Below, piece after piece: positions 19,017 to 29,465 of a stretch of 64,000 nucleotides of DNA. Positions within the stretch are counted from its first letter, which is position 1, and every line of letters begins with the position of its first letter. The stretch comes from Burkholderia sp. MS389 (lineage in GTDB: Bacteria > Pseudomonadota > Gammaproteobacteria > Burkholderiales > Burkholderiaceae), in the NCBI RefSeq assembly GCF_016899425.1, contig NZ_CP045995.1, positions 1,426,001 through 1,490,000 on the forward strand, read 5' to 3'. The notes beneath the pieces are model-generated. The model made no database searches and was not told where the DNA came from. It worked only from the letters and a program-made list of their open reading frames with translations. A program made the position numbers and the translations under genes.

Positions 19017-20738
19017 ATGAAGAAACTCTCGGCTTCAGCGAGCCGGCTGGCGACGATCGGCATCGCGGTGGCAGCCGCCGTCGCGCTGAACCCCGGCCTC
19101 GTCGAAGCGGCCGCGGACTACCCGGCCGTGACCTACCAGCGCCTGACCGATGCACACGGCGATCCGGGCTGGCTGACCTACTACCGCACCTACGACGGCC
19201 GCTCGCATTCGCCGCTCAAGCAGATCGACCCGTCGAACGCAAAGGATCTCAAGCAGGTGTGGGCGTACAAGTTCCCCGCCGACCTGAAGCAGGGCTTCGA
19301 GGCCACGCCGATCGTCAACGGCAACTACCTGTTCGTGACGACGCCGAAGGACAACGTCTACGCATTCGATGCGAAGACCGGCAAGCAGCTGTGGAAATAC
19401 GAGCCGAAGCTCGGCGCGGCGTCGTTCAAGACCGCGTGCTGCGACGTCGTCAACCGCGGCGTCGCGCTGTACGGCAAGAACGTCTACATCGCGATGCTGA
19501 ACGGCGAAATCGCGGCGCTCGACGCGCAGACCGGCAATCTCGTGTGGAAGAAGCAGATGTTCGAGCCGGGCCTCGGCTACGCGTTCTCGCTCGCGCCGCT
19601 CGCGATCGACGGCGCGATCGTCGTCGGCACGTCCGGCGGCGAATACGGGATTCGCGGCTACATCGCCGCGCTGAATCCGGAAGACGGCTCGCAGGTCTGG
19701 AAACGCTACACGATCCCCGCCGCCGGCGAAAAGGGCGCGGAAACCTGGCCCGACGGCATGCAGAGCCACGGCGGTGGCGCCGCGTGGCTGACCGGCACGT
19801 ACGACGCCGCGTCGCGCACGCTGTACTGGGGCGTCGGCAACCCCGGCCCGTGGCTCGCGGCGCTGCGCCCCGGCGACAACCTGTATTCCGACTCGCTGCT
19901 CGCGCTCGATGCGAAGAGCGGCAACCTGAAGTGGCACTACCAGTACACGAACAACGACACGTGGGACTACGACGGCGTGAACGCGGCCGTCCTCGCGGAC
20001 ATCAAGTACAAGGGCAAGGACTACGACGCGATCATTCACGCGGATCGCAACGGCTTCTTCCATGCGATCGACCGCACGACCGGCAAGCTGATCTACGCGA
20101 CGCCGTTCGTGAAAGCGTTGTCGGTCACCGGCTACACGGAAGACGGCAAGCCGATCCAGGACGCATCGAAGTTCCCGAAGGCCGGCACGACGATCGAGAC
20201 GTGCCCGAGCTTCCTCGGCGGCAAGAACTGGTGGTCGATCTCGTACGACCAGGAACGCAACATCGCGGTCGTGCCCGCGCTGCATGCGTGCATGAGCCTG
20301 ACCGGCAAGTCGGTCAGCTACATGGAAGGGCTGCCGTATCTCGGCGAAGGCTTCGAGATCAAGCCCGAACCGGGCAGCGAAGGCTACGGCGAACTGACGG
20401 CCATCGACGTGAACACCGGCAAGAAGCTGTGGAGCCACTGGTCGAAGAAGCCGTGGAACGGCGGCGTCGCGACCACGGCGAGCGGCCTCGCGTTCAGCGG
20501 CTCGCTCGACGGCCACCTGTACGCGTTCGATACGGCGACCGGCAAGGTTCTGTGGGAAAGCCCGCAACTGGCGAGCGGCATCATTTCGCAGCCGTCGGTG
20601 TACGAGGTCGACGGCAAGGAATATGTCGCCGTGCTCGCCGGCTATGGCGGCGCGAACCCGATCTGGGGTGGCCCGATGGCGGACATCGCGAAGGACGTTC
20701 CGCGCGGCGGCACGCTCTACGTGTTCGCGCTGAACTGA
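19017..20738 (+). CDS. PQQ-dependent alcohol dehydrogenase, lanthanide type
   Basis: A 573-residue periplasmic quinoprotein with a signal peptide (residues 1-31) and an eight-bladed propeller with Trp-docking repeats. The vicinal disulfide pair C141-C142 packs on PQQ. The active-site stretch NDTWDYDGVN puts the catalytic Asp at D317 and a second Asp at D319; an Asp at this +2 place is the known mark of lanthanide-dependent enzymes (XoxF, ExaF, PedH), where calcium enzymes have a small residue. It should oxidise ethanol or other alcohols or aldehydes and pass electrons to a c-type cytochrome. AGGAGA before the ATG at 19017 decides the start over an in-frame ATG at 18999. The next gene encodes the likely electron acceptor. 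Confidence 0.93.
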   Translation: MKKLSASASRLATIGIAVAAAVALNPGLVEAAADYPAVTYQRLTDAHGDPGWLTYYRTYDGRSHSPLKQIDPSNAKDLKQVWAYKFPADLKQGFEATPIVNGNYLFVTTPKDNVYAFDAKTGKQLWKYEPKLGAASFKTACCDVVNRGVALYGKNVYIAMLNGEIAALDAQTGNLVWKKQMFEPGLGYAFSLAPLAIDGAIVVGTSGGEYGIRGYIAALNPEDGSQVWKRYTIPAAGEKGAETWPDGMQSHGGGAAWLTGTYDAASRTLYWGVGNPGPWLAALRPGDNLYSDSLLALDAKSGNLKWHYQYTNNDTWDYDGVNAAVLADIKYKGKDYDAIIHADRNGFFHAIDRTTGKLIYATPFVKALSVTGYTEDGKPIQDASKFPKAGTTIETCPSFLGGKNWWSISYDQERNIAVVPALHACMSLTGKSVSYMEGLPYLGEGFEIKPEPGSEGYGELTAIDVNTGKKLWSHWSKKPWNGGVATTASGLAFSGSLDGHLYAFDTATGKVLWESPQLASGIISQPSVYEVDGKEYVAVLAGYGGANPIWGGPMADIAKDVPRGGTLYVFALN

Positions 20739-20759
20739 CCCGGCGCCACGCCCGAGTCG

Positions 20760-20784
20760 CGCCCGCATGCGCCCGATGCGGGCG
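20760..20784 (+). repeat. Intercistronic hairpin after the dehydrogenase
   Basis: A 9-bp perfect stem (20760-20768 with 20776-20784) and 7-base loop lie between the dehydrogenase stop and the next start. There is no T-run. It may protect or partly terminate the dehydrogenase message, which would allow more dehydrogenase than cytochrome from one promoter. Confidence 0.4.
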
Positions 20785-20818
20785 CGACGCCCCACCCGCT
20801 TCAACCGGACACACCACC

Positions 20819-22024
20819 ATGAATACTCGCCTCACTTCCGTTACCGTCGCCAGTCTGCTCGCCGTGGGCGTGGCGCTGACACCGGCAGCCGCGTCGGCCG
20901 GCGTGCGCGTCTGCACGCTGCCCGGTAGCCCGACCACTGCGCTCGACCGCTCCGTTGCGCGCGAAGTGTTCCGCGCCGCGGGCATCGCCGCGACCTTCAA
21001 CACACGCGGCGTCGACGACAACGGCGACGACGACGGCATCTCCGCCAGCGAGCTGACGAAATCGCTCGAACGCGACTGCGACGTGATCGCCGGTTTCCCG
21101 CGTTCGGCGATCGCCGATGCGTCGGGATCGAAAATGACGTTCTCGCAGGGCTATCTGCGCTCAGGCTACGTCAGCGTGTCGCTGCCCGATGCGCCAGCGC
21201 CGTCCGGCGCCAAGGAAACGATCGCGGCCACGTACGGCAGCCCGTCGCAACTGATCGCCGCGCAGCAGGCGAACGCACGCTTCGACCTCGAGAACACGAG
21301 CGAGAAAACGATCGGCGCGCTCGCCGCGGGCCGCGCGCAGCGCGCGATCGTCTGGTATCCGAGCGTCGTCGCGTACGAGCGTGCCCATCCGAAACAGCGG
21401 TTCAAGGTGGCGGCGACGTCGTCGCCATACTCGGACTGGCAACTGTCGTTCGCATTCGGGCCGGGCAAGGACGCGCTGCAAAAGCGCATCGACGCGACGC
21501 TGTCGCAGATGAGCGGCAACGGCCGTCTCGCATCGCTCACGCGCGGCTGGACGCTCCCCGCCGATATCGCGCAAGCCGCCGCCACGCACGTGCCCGGCCG
21601 GTTTCTCGACGGCGCGATCGCGTCCGCGCAGCGGCCGGCAAGGAGCGGCTTCATCAAGGTGTCGACGAGCGAAGGCAGCGGCGTCCCGTCGTTCGACCAG
21701 GCACAGGTGCAGCACGGCAAGAAGCTCTACGGCGACGCGTGCGCGAAATGCCACGGCGACCAGCTCGAGGGCAATACCGCGCCCGCGCTGAGCGGGGAAT
21801 CGTTCGCGCCCGAGGGCAAGTCGCACATCACGGTCGGCGGCATCTTCCTGTACATGTCGAGCAACATGCCGGCCGATCGCCCCGGCAAGATGAGCGCACA
21901 GGAATACGAGGACCTGATGGCGTTCCTGCTCTACTCGAACGGCTACGACGCGTCGCAGAGCAAGCTGACCGCCGATATCGCCAACGCGTCGAAGGCGCCG
22001 CTCATCGCCGGGCCGCGCAAGTAA
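20819..22024 (+). CDS. Fusion of XoxJ-like periplasmic binding protein and XoxG-like cytochrome c
   Basis: A 401-residue secreted protein. Residues 1-27 are a signal peptide. Residues about 29-250 resemble the solute-binding-like XoxJ partner of quinoprotein dehydrogenases (VCTLPGSPTTALDRSVAREVFRAAG opening, CDVIAGFP). Residues about 290-380 are a cytochrome c domain with heme motif C308-A-K-C311-H312 and a probable axial Met in SSNMPADRPG. In methylotrophs xoxG and xoxJ are separate genes; here they are joined. An acidic stretch, DDNGDDDGISASE at residues 66-78, resembles an EF-hand loop with one extra residue. Its place after the dehydrogenase suggests it accepts electrons and helps load or activate the enzyme. 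Confidence 0.85.
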   Translation: MNTRLTSVTVASLLAVGVALTPAAASAGVRVCTLPGSPTTALDRSVAREVFRAAGIAATFNTRGVDDNGDDDGISASELTKSLERDCDVIAGFPRSAIADASGSKMTFSQGYLRSGYVSVSLPDAPAPSGAKETIAATYGSPSQLIAAQQANARFDLENTSEKTIGALAAGRAQRAIVWYPSVVAYERAHPKQRFKVAATSSPYSDWQLSFAFGPGKDALQKRIDATLSQMSGNGRLASLTRGWTLPADIAQAAATHVPGRFLDGAIASAQRPARSGFIKVSTSEGSGVPSFDQAQVQHGKKLYGDACAKCHGDQLEGNTAPALSGESFAPEGKSHITVGGIFLYMSSNMPADRPGKMSAQEYEDLMAFLLYSNGYDASQSKLTADIANASKAPLIAGPRK

Positions 22025-22056
22025 CTTTCCCGCCCGCTTTCGTTTCGGTCGACCGC

Positions 22057-22096
22057 CGCGCCGGGCAGCCTGCCCGGCGCGCGGGCCCGGCTTTTT
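22057..22096 (+). terminator. Probable terminator after the XoxJ-XoxG gene
   Basis: An 11-bp stem (22057-22067 with 22071-22081) and 3-base loop are followed, after 10 bases, by TTTTT (22092-22096). The gap makes it a less than ideal intrinsic terminator; it may only reduce read-through into the HiPIP gene. Confidence 0.5.
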
Positions 22097-22127
22097 CTTT
22101 TCATTTCATTTCGTTCAGGACGACATC

Positions 22128-22442
22128 ATGATCTCCCGCCATCGCAGAACCTTCATCGTGCAGGCCGCCGGCCTGTGCGCCGCGCTCGCGGCCGGCACGC
22201 GCGCCTTCGCGGCCGCCCCGCCCGTCGACGAAAACGACGCGACAGCGAAGACGCTCGGCTACCGCGCAAAGGCGACGACCGTCGACTCAGGCAAGTTCCC
22301 GAAGTATCAGGCGGGTCAGACGTGTTCGAACTGCCGCTTCTACAAGGCTGCCGCGGGCGAAGCCGTCGGCACGTGCCCGATGTTCGCGGGCAAGACGGTT
22401 GCCGCCGAAGGCTGGTGCAACGTCTATGCGAAGCTCGCTTGA
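22128..22442 (+). CDS. High-potential iron-sulfur protein (HiPIP)
   Basis: A 104-residue periplasmic electron carrier. A Tat-type leader ([12 protein letters not shown]) is followed by the mature domain with the four 4Fe-4S ligands: [15 protein letters not shown] and EGWCNVYA. The spacing is that of the HiPIP family. HiPIPs pass electrons between periplasmic or bc1-type donors and terminal oxidases; here it probably serves the alcohol-oxidation chain. Its 3' end overlaps the likely start of the sigma factor gene. Confidence 0.93.
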   Translation: MISRHRRTFIVQAAGLCAALAAGTRAFAAAPPVDENDATAKTLGYRAKATTVDSGKFPKYQAGQTCSNCRFYKAAAGEAVGTCPMFAGKTVAAEGWCNVYAKLA

Positions 22443-24318
22443 TGCCGGGCCCGCCCGCGAGCGCGACGACGCGTCGCGTCGCGGCGCGGACGCCGAACGC
22501 GCGGTGCATCTGCATGCGCTGATCGCGCTGGGCATCGACCGCGGATACGTGACGCACGGCGAAATCGCCGATGCGTTGCCCGATGCGTTGCCGGATAACG
22601 CGGCCGAACGCGCGGATGTCGACGCAGCCGCGTCGATGCTGCGCGAGTTCGGCATCGACGTACGCGAGCATGCCGGCGAGCACACTGGGTGGACGCTCGA
22701 CCGTCATTTTGCGCAGGCGTCGGAGGTGGCGTCACCGCTCGCCGACGCATCGACGCCGCTCGCGGCCGACGACCTGCTCGCGGGCCGGACCAACGATCCG
22801 GTCCGGCTCTATCTGCGGGAAATGAGCGCAACGCCGCTGCTCGAACGCGACGAAGAGATCGCGCTCGCGCTCCGTCTGGAAAGCGGACGCGCCGCCTGCA
22901 TCGACGCATTGAGCCGCGATCCGGCGGCGCTCGCGACCGTCGCGGCGATCGCGGACGACATCCGTGCCGGCAAGGCGGCGGCGTCGGTTTACGTGACGGG
23001 GCTTACCGGTGAGATCGAATCGCCTGCAAGTACGCCGTCGATGTTGCCCGACGATCCGGCCATGGCGTCGCCGGCGCCGGACGATGCGGCCGGCCCTTCC
23101 GTCGACAGCGACGCGTGGCGCGATACGGTCGTCGAAGCGCTCGAGCGCGCCGGTGCGCTGGCGCCGGCCATGCAGCATGCATTGCACACGGACGGTTTCG
23201 CGTCGGCCGCCAGCCGGGCGCTGCTGCGCGAAGCGGCCGCGTTGACCGGCGCCATCCGCTTCACGTCACGCGCGATCGAACGCATCGGACAGGCGAACCG
23301 CGAGCGCGCGACCCGAGCGCGCACGTTCGAAAAGCGGCTCGTCGACACGCTGGCCGCTGCGGGCATACATGCCGAATCCGCGCGCCACGACCTCTTCGCG
23401 CCGTGCGACGACGTATACGCATGGCTGCACGCATGCGGCACCGCGCATCCCGACTGCGCCGGCGCCCTCGCCCGCCATGCGCCGGCGCTAATCGACGCGC
23501 GCGGCGCGCTCGCGCGCGGCGCCGCTCAGTCGCCGTTGCCGCTCGACATCGCGATCGCGCTCGACGCGCGGTGCTCGCGTATCGAGCGGGCGATGCAACC
23601 CGCGAGAACGAAGCTGTTCCAGAGCAACCTGCGGCTCGTCGTGTCGGTCGCCAAACGCTATGCCGATCGCGGCCTGCCGTTCTCCGACCTGATCCAGGAA
23701 GGCAATATCGGGCTGATGAAGGCCGTCGATCGCTACGATCACCGGCGCGGCTTCAAATTCTCGACCTATGCGACCTGGTGGATCCGGCAGGCGATCACCC
23801 ATGCGCTCGCCGATCTGGGCCGCACGATACGCGTGCCCGCGCATACGGTCGATACGCTCAACAAGCTGTCGCGGCTCGCACGCATCCATCGGCAACGAAC
23901 CGGCGACGTCGCCGACGCGCGCGCGCTTTCCGCGCAGATGCGGCTGCCGGTCGACAAGGTGCGCGAGCTGATGGGCATCGTGCGCGAACCGATCTCGGCC
24001 GACCTGCCGGTTTCGCCCGATCACGACCTCACGCTGTGCGACGTCACGATCGACCCCGACGCGCCGACGCCGGAAGAAGCCGCGAGCGCCGGCCAGTTGC
24101 GCACGGCGGTCGCGGCGCTGATCGATTGCCTCCCCGCGCGCGAAGCATGGATTCTTCGCCTGCGCTACGGGATCGACGTCGACAACGAGTATTCGCTGCG
24201 CGAGATCGGCCGGCAACTGAACCTGTCGGCCGAACGCGTTCGTCAGCTCGAGGTGGCGGCGCTCGAACGCATCCGGCAATTCCGGCACGCACCAGCGCTG
24301 CGCTCGCTGCTCGCCTGA
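22426..24318 (+). CDS. RpoD-like (group 1/2) sigma-70 factor
   Basis: A 630-residue sigma factor in the size range of housekeeping RpoD. Region 1.1 is recognisable ([20 protein letters not shown]), then 1.2 ([11 protein letters not shown]), 2.1-2.4 ([52 protein letters not shown]), 3 and 4.2 ([20 protein letters not shown]). Region 2.4 reads [14 protein letters not shown] rather than the usual SIADQARTIRIPVH, so -10 recognition may differ. The start ATG 22426 overlaps the HiPIP gene by 17 bases; other starts are possible. This is probably a second RpoD paralogue rather than the primary factor. Confidence 0.88.
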   Translation: MRSSLDAGPARERDDASRRGADAERAVHLHALIALGIDRGYVTHGEIADALPDALPDNAAERADVDAAASMLREFGIDVREHAGEHTGWTLDRHFAQASEVASPLADASTPLAADDLLAGRTNDPVRLYLREMSATPLLERDEEIALALRLESGRAACIDALSRDPAALATVAAIADDIRAGKAAASVYVTGLTGEIESPASTPSMLPDDPAMASPAPDDAAGPSVDSDAWRDTVVEALERAGALAPAMQHALHTDGFASAASRALLREAAALTGAIRFTSRAIERIGQANRERATRARTFEKRLVDTLAAAGIHAESARHDLFAPCDDVYAWLHACGTAHPDCAGALARHAPALIDARGALARGAAQSPLPLDIAIALDARCSRIERAMQPARTKLFQSNLRLVVSVAKRYADRGLPFSDLIQEGNIGLMKAVDRYDHRRGFKFSTYATWWIRQAITHALADLGRTIRVPAHTVDTLNKLSRLARIHRQRTGDVADARALSAQMRLPVDKVRELMGIVREPISADLPVSPDHDLTLCDVTIDPDAPTPEEAASAGQLRTAVAALIDCLPAREAWILRLRYGIDVDNEYSLREIGRQLNLSAERVRQLEVAALERIRQFRHAPALRSLLA

Positions 24319-24506
24319 CGCGCCCGCGCCGGGCGAGCACGCGACGGCTCGCACACCGAACTGCTCAGGACTGCAACACGCCTGCTGCATTTGTGAACGC
24401 CGCACCGCATCGCGCTACCGTCCGCAAACCCGACGGTTTGGCTGGATCGGGCGTCACGCGCCCGGCTGTCGCGGCTTTCGCCGCAGCCGCGCACCGGTCG
24501 CGCAAC
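24319..24506. other. acs upstream region
   Basis: Non-coding stretch before the sigma-54 boxes of acs. It was read for the GGTGT-N11-ACACC dyad and for TGT-N11-ACA; no good copy was found, so acs may answer to a different activator or carry a diverged site. Confidence 0.4.
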
Positions 24507-24521
24507 TGGCACGCATGTTGC
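24507..24521 (+). promoter_or_regulatory. Consensus sigma-54 promoter of acs
   Basis: TGGCACG-CATG-TTGC is an exact match to the -24/-12 consensus. Transcription would start about 24533, some 36 bases before the TTG start of the gene. Confidence 0.8.
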
Positions 24522-24568
24522 GTTTTCCCAGGCACCGTCAGGAATTACACGAACGCAGGGAGACTCGC

Positions 24569-26551
<1,983 letters not shown>

Positions 26552-26728
26552 CATCGCCCGCCACGGCGGGCCTATCGCGTCACCGCGGCGCCGGAGCACG
26601 ACCGCTTGCCCGTTCATCACGCCGGGGCGCGCGGCCGCGCTCGCGCCGGCGACGAGCATCGCCGTGCGTTCCCCGACGGCACGGCGTGCAGGCGGATCGC
26701 AGCACTTTCGCCACTGCATTTTTAATTA

Positions 26729-26745
26729 GTTGTACGTATTACAAC
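26729..26745. promoter_or_regulatory. Inverted repeat upstream of the porin gene
   Basis: GTTGTA-N5-TACAAC (26729-26745) is a perfect 6-bp dyad in an AT-rich patch 22 bases before the porin ATG. Its layout is like FadR/GntR-type operators. No regulator gene is adjacent. Confidence 0.4.
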
Positions 26746-26767
26746 ACTCACAAAACGGAGACAGACG

Positions 26768-27838
26768 ATGAAGGGAATGACACCGACGATGTGCGCGGCG
26801 CTGCTTGGCGCGGCCGCAAGCACCAGCAGCTTCGCGCAGAGCAGCGTCACGCTGTACGGCGATCTCGACGCCGCGTTGCTCTATACGAGCCGATCGCTCG
26901 ATTCGGCAACCGGCGGCAACGCCGGCCGCCAGTTCGCGCTGACCGACACGGGCATGACGCCGACCAACTTCGGCATCACGGGCACCGAGGATCTCGGCGG
27001 CGGGCTGCACGCGCGATTCAAGCTGGAAAGCGGCTTCAACATCACGGACGGCGCGTTCGGCCATTCGAACGGCAACTTCTTCGGCCGTCAGGCGTGGGTC
27101 GGGATCGACGGCGGCTTCGGCGAGACGAAGGTCGGCCTGCAGTTCTCGCCGTTCGTGCTCGCGATCCTCGGATCGGATCCGCGCAACGTCTCGCACTTCG
27201 GCGCCGCGCTGGTGCCGTACGTCGACAACGTGCTCGTCACGGGCCTCTTCAACCCGAACGCGATTTCGTACACGAGCCCGACGATCGCCGGGCTGACGGC
27301 CAGCGCGATGTTCGGCTTCGGCGGCAAGGCCGGCGACTTCCAGGCGGGACGCCAGTATTCCGGCAGCCTTACCTATACGAACGGCGGCTTCATGCTCAAC
27401 GCGGCGCTCTACGACGGCAACGGCGGCACGACGCCGACGCCGGTGCCGAGCACGGTCGCGTTCGTCGGCCGCACGATCGGCGCCGCCTATACGTTCGGGC
27501 CGGTAACCGGCAAGGCGTCGTTCACGAGCTACAAGGTCGCCGGCTCGTTCAGCAACAACGTGTATAGCGCCGGCCTCGACTATCGCGTCACGCCGGCCCT
27601 CGACCTGAACACGGGCGCGTGGTACACGACCGACCGCAACGATTCGCACAACCATTCGCTGCTCGCCGCGATCGGCGCCGACTACAGCCTGTCGAAACGA
27701 ACGGGCCTGTATGCGCAGGTCGGCGTGGTCAACAACCACGGCGCGATGAATACGGGCCTCGGCATCACGGGCGGTGCGTTGTACGGGTTGCCGGGCACGA
27801 CGGTCGGCGTCAACGCCGGCATCCATCACGTGTTCTGA
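26768..27838 (+). CDS. General outer-membrane porin
   Basis: A 356-residue Gram-negative porin of the Burkholderia OpcP/OmpC-like family. A signal peptide ends at SSFAQ, the mature protein begins SSVTLYGDLDAALLYTS, and the C-terminus ends in HHVF, the aromatic terminal residue needed for BAM assembly. Alternating strands predict a 16-strand barrel. ACGGAGA lies about 7 bases before the ATG. Expression may depend on the dyad at 26729-26745. Confidence 0.94.
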   Translation: MKGMTPTMCAALLGAAASTSSFAQSSVTLYGDLDAALLYTSRSLDSATGGNAGRQFALTDTGMTPTNFGITGTEDLGGGLHARFKLESGFNITDGAFGHSNGNFFGRQAWVGIDGGFGETKVGLQFSPFVLAILGSDPRNVSHFGAALVPYVDNVLVTGLFNPNAISYTSPTIAGLTASAMFGFGGKAGDFQAGRQYSGSLTYTNGGFMLNAALYDGNGGTTPTPVPSTVAFVGRTIGAAYTFGPVTGKASFTSYKVAGSFSNNVYSAGLDYRVTPALDLNTGAWYTTDRNDSHNHSLLAAIGADYSLSKRTGLYAQVGVVNNHGAMNTGLGITGGALYGLPGTTVGVNAGIHHVF

Positions 27839-27848
27839 TATCCCCCGA

Positions 27849-27878
27849 GGACGGGCGGCCACCACGCGCTGCCCGTCC
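27849..27878 (+). terminator. Hairpin after the porin gene
   Basis: An 8-bp stem (27849-27856 with 27871-27878) with a 14-base loop begins 11 bases after the porin stop. There is no T-run, so termination is only probable. Confidence 0.35.
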
Positions 27879-28051
27879 GGCCACGGAAACGTCGCGCAAA
27901 CGCCCCGCCCGGCGCGGGCCCAGTCATCCTGCGCACCGATCTCGATGTTTACCCGACCTCAAGTCCTCGGCCGCGCGGCCGTCAAGTCAGGAACGCATGC
28001 GCAACATCCGCCGGGAACCCGGCGCGCGTGCCCTCAAGGAGACCCACCAAC

Positions 28052-29458
28052 GTGAACTTCTTCGGAATCGGCCGCGGCCGCCGTTCGTCGCGCGCGCTCG
28101 TCGGCGACATCGCCGAACAGGCCGGCAGGCTCGGCATCGAGATCTGCGACGTATCGGGCCACGTCGAGGAAGTCGCGGCACGCGTCGCCCGGCAGGCGGA
28201 GGTCTGCCATACGCTGCGCGAATCGGCCGCCGTCACGCTGCGCGGCAACCACCGGATCGCCGAGGCCGCGCAGCAGGTGCGCGACGTCAGCGCCAATGCG
28301 TCGAACGCGGTCCGGCAGTCGCAGCAGACGATCGAGGCGTCGCTCGCCGACATTCACGGCCTCGTCGAGGGCGTCACCACGATCAGCGACCAGATGGGCG
28401 CGCTGCGCGACGCGCTCGGTCACGTGCGGGCGGTGTCCGAGGAAATCTCCGTCATCGCGAGACAGACCCACCTGCTCGCGCTGAACGCCGCGATCGAGGC
28501 CGCGCGCGCCGGCGAGTCGGGCCGCAGCTTCGCGGTCGTCGCGGCCGAGGTCAAGAACCTGTCCGCGAAAACCGGGCAGGCGACGGCCCAGATCGAGACG
28601 ACGCTCGCGCGGCTCGCCGAGCAGACCGAACACCTGCTCGCGGAAGGCACCGACAACGCCGCCCGCGCGCATCGCGTGCGCGAGGGCACGCGCACGATCG
28701 GCGAGGTCGTGCACGCGACCGGGCACGCGATCACCGAGCTCGCGGGCGAAGCCGAACAGATCGCGTCGTTGACGGACGAGATCGAGGCGCAGTGCCACCG
28801 TCTCGACGAGCAGGTGGGCGAGATGGCGTCCGGCGTCGAGAATTCGGCCGACAACTTCTCGCAGGCCAAGGACCGCCTCGGCAATCTGCTCTCCGTCTCC
28901 GAGACGCTGATCGAGCTCACCGCCGCGACCGGCATCGAATCGCCGGACACGCGCCTGATCGACACCGCACGGAGCACGGCCGCCAAGATCGGCAAGCTCT
29001 TCGAGGACGCGGTCGCCCGCGGCGATATCGCACTCGACGCGCTCTTCGACGCGCACTACGAACCGATTCCGGGCACCGACCCGCAACAGTTCATGACGCG
29101 CTTCACGGCGTTCACCGATCGCGTGCTGCCGGCGATCCAGGAGCCAGTGCTCGACGTCGACCCACGCGTCGTCTATTGCGCGAGCTTCGACCGGCAGTGC
29201 TACCTGCCGACCCACAACCGCAAGTTTTCCCTGCCGCAGCGTGCGGACGCCGCGTGGAATGCGGCAAATTGCCGAAACCGCCGGATCTACACGGACCGGA
29301 CGGCGCGCATGTCCGTCGCGCATGACAAGCCGTTCCTGTTGCAGACCTATCGGCGCGACATGGGCAACGGCCAGTTCGTGCTGATGAAGGACGTGTCCGC
29401 GCCGATCGTCGTCGGCGGACGGCCGTGGGGTGTGCTGCGCATCGGCTACACGGTCTGA
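28052..29458 (+). CDS. Soluble methyl-accepting chemotaxis protein
   Basis: A 468-residue chemoreceptor with no transmembrane segment. The signalling hairpin tip is intact ([29 protein letters not shown]), flanked by long coiled-coil helices. Residues about 320-468 form a C-terminal sensor domain with [20 protein letters not shown] and a terminal [13 protein letters not shown] stretch that looks Cache/PAS-like. Such cytoplasmic receptors sense internal signals and still couple to CheA/CheW. Start GTG 28052 follows AAGGAGA by about 10 bases; a GTG at 28028 is less likely. Confidence 0.88.
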   Translation: MNFFGIGRGRRSSRALVGDIAEQAGRLGIEICDVSGHVEEVAARVARQAEVCHTLRESAAVTLRGNHRIAEAAQQVRDVSANASNAVRQSQQTIEASLADIHGLVEGVTTISDQMGALRDALGHVRAVSEEISVIARQTHLLALNAAIEAARAGESGRSFAVVAAEVKNLSAKTGQATAQIETTLARLAEQTEHLLAEGTDNAARAHRVREGTRTIGEVVHATGHAITELAGEAEQIASLTDEIEAQCHRLDEQVGEMASGVENSADNFSQAKDRLGNLLSVSETLIELTAATGIESPDTRLIDTARSTAAKIGKLFEDAVARGDIALDALFDAHYEPIPGTDPQQFMTRFTAFTDRVLPAIQEPVLDVDPRVVYCASFDRQCYLPTHNRKFSLPQRADAAWNAANCRNRRIYTDRTARMSVAHDKPFLLQTYRRDMGNGQFVLMKDVSAPIVVGGRPWGVLRIGYTV

Positions 29459-29465
29459 ATCGGCG

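Noticed and set aside
18623-20818. An open frame continuing upstream of the XoxJ-XoxG gene through the dehydrogenase
   Set aside because: It overlaps the dehydrogenase in another frame, is Arg-rich there, and the real protein starts at 20819 with a proper signal peptide.
24319-24506. Possible copies of the GGTGT-N11-ACACC dyad upstream of acs
   Set aside because: The closest strings keep ACA on one side only; none has both halves at 11 bases.
26556-26571. GCCCGCC/GGCGGGC stem after acs as a terminator
   Set aside because: The loop would be only two bases and there is no T-run.
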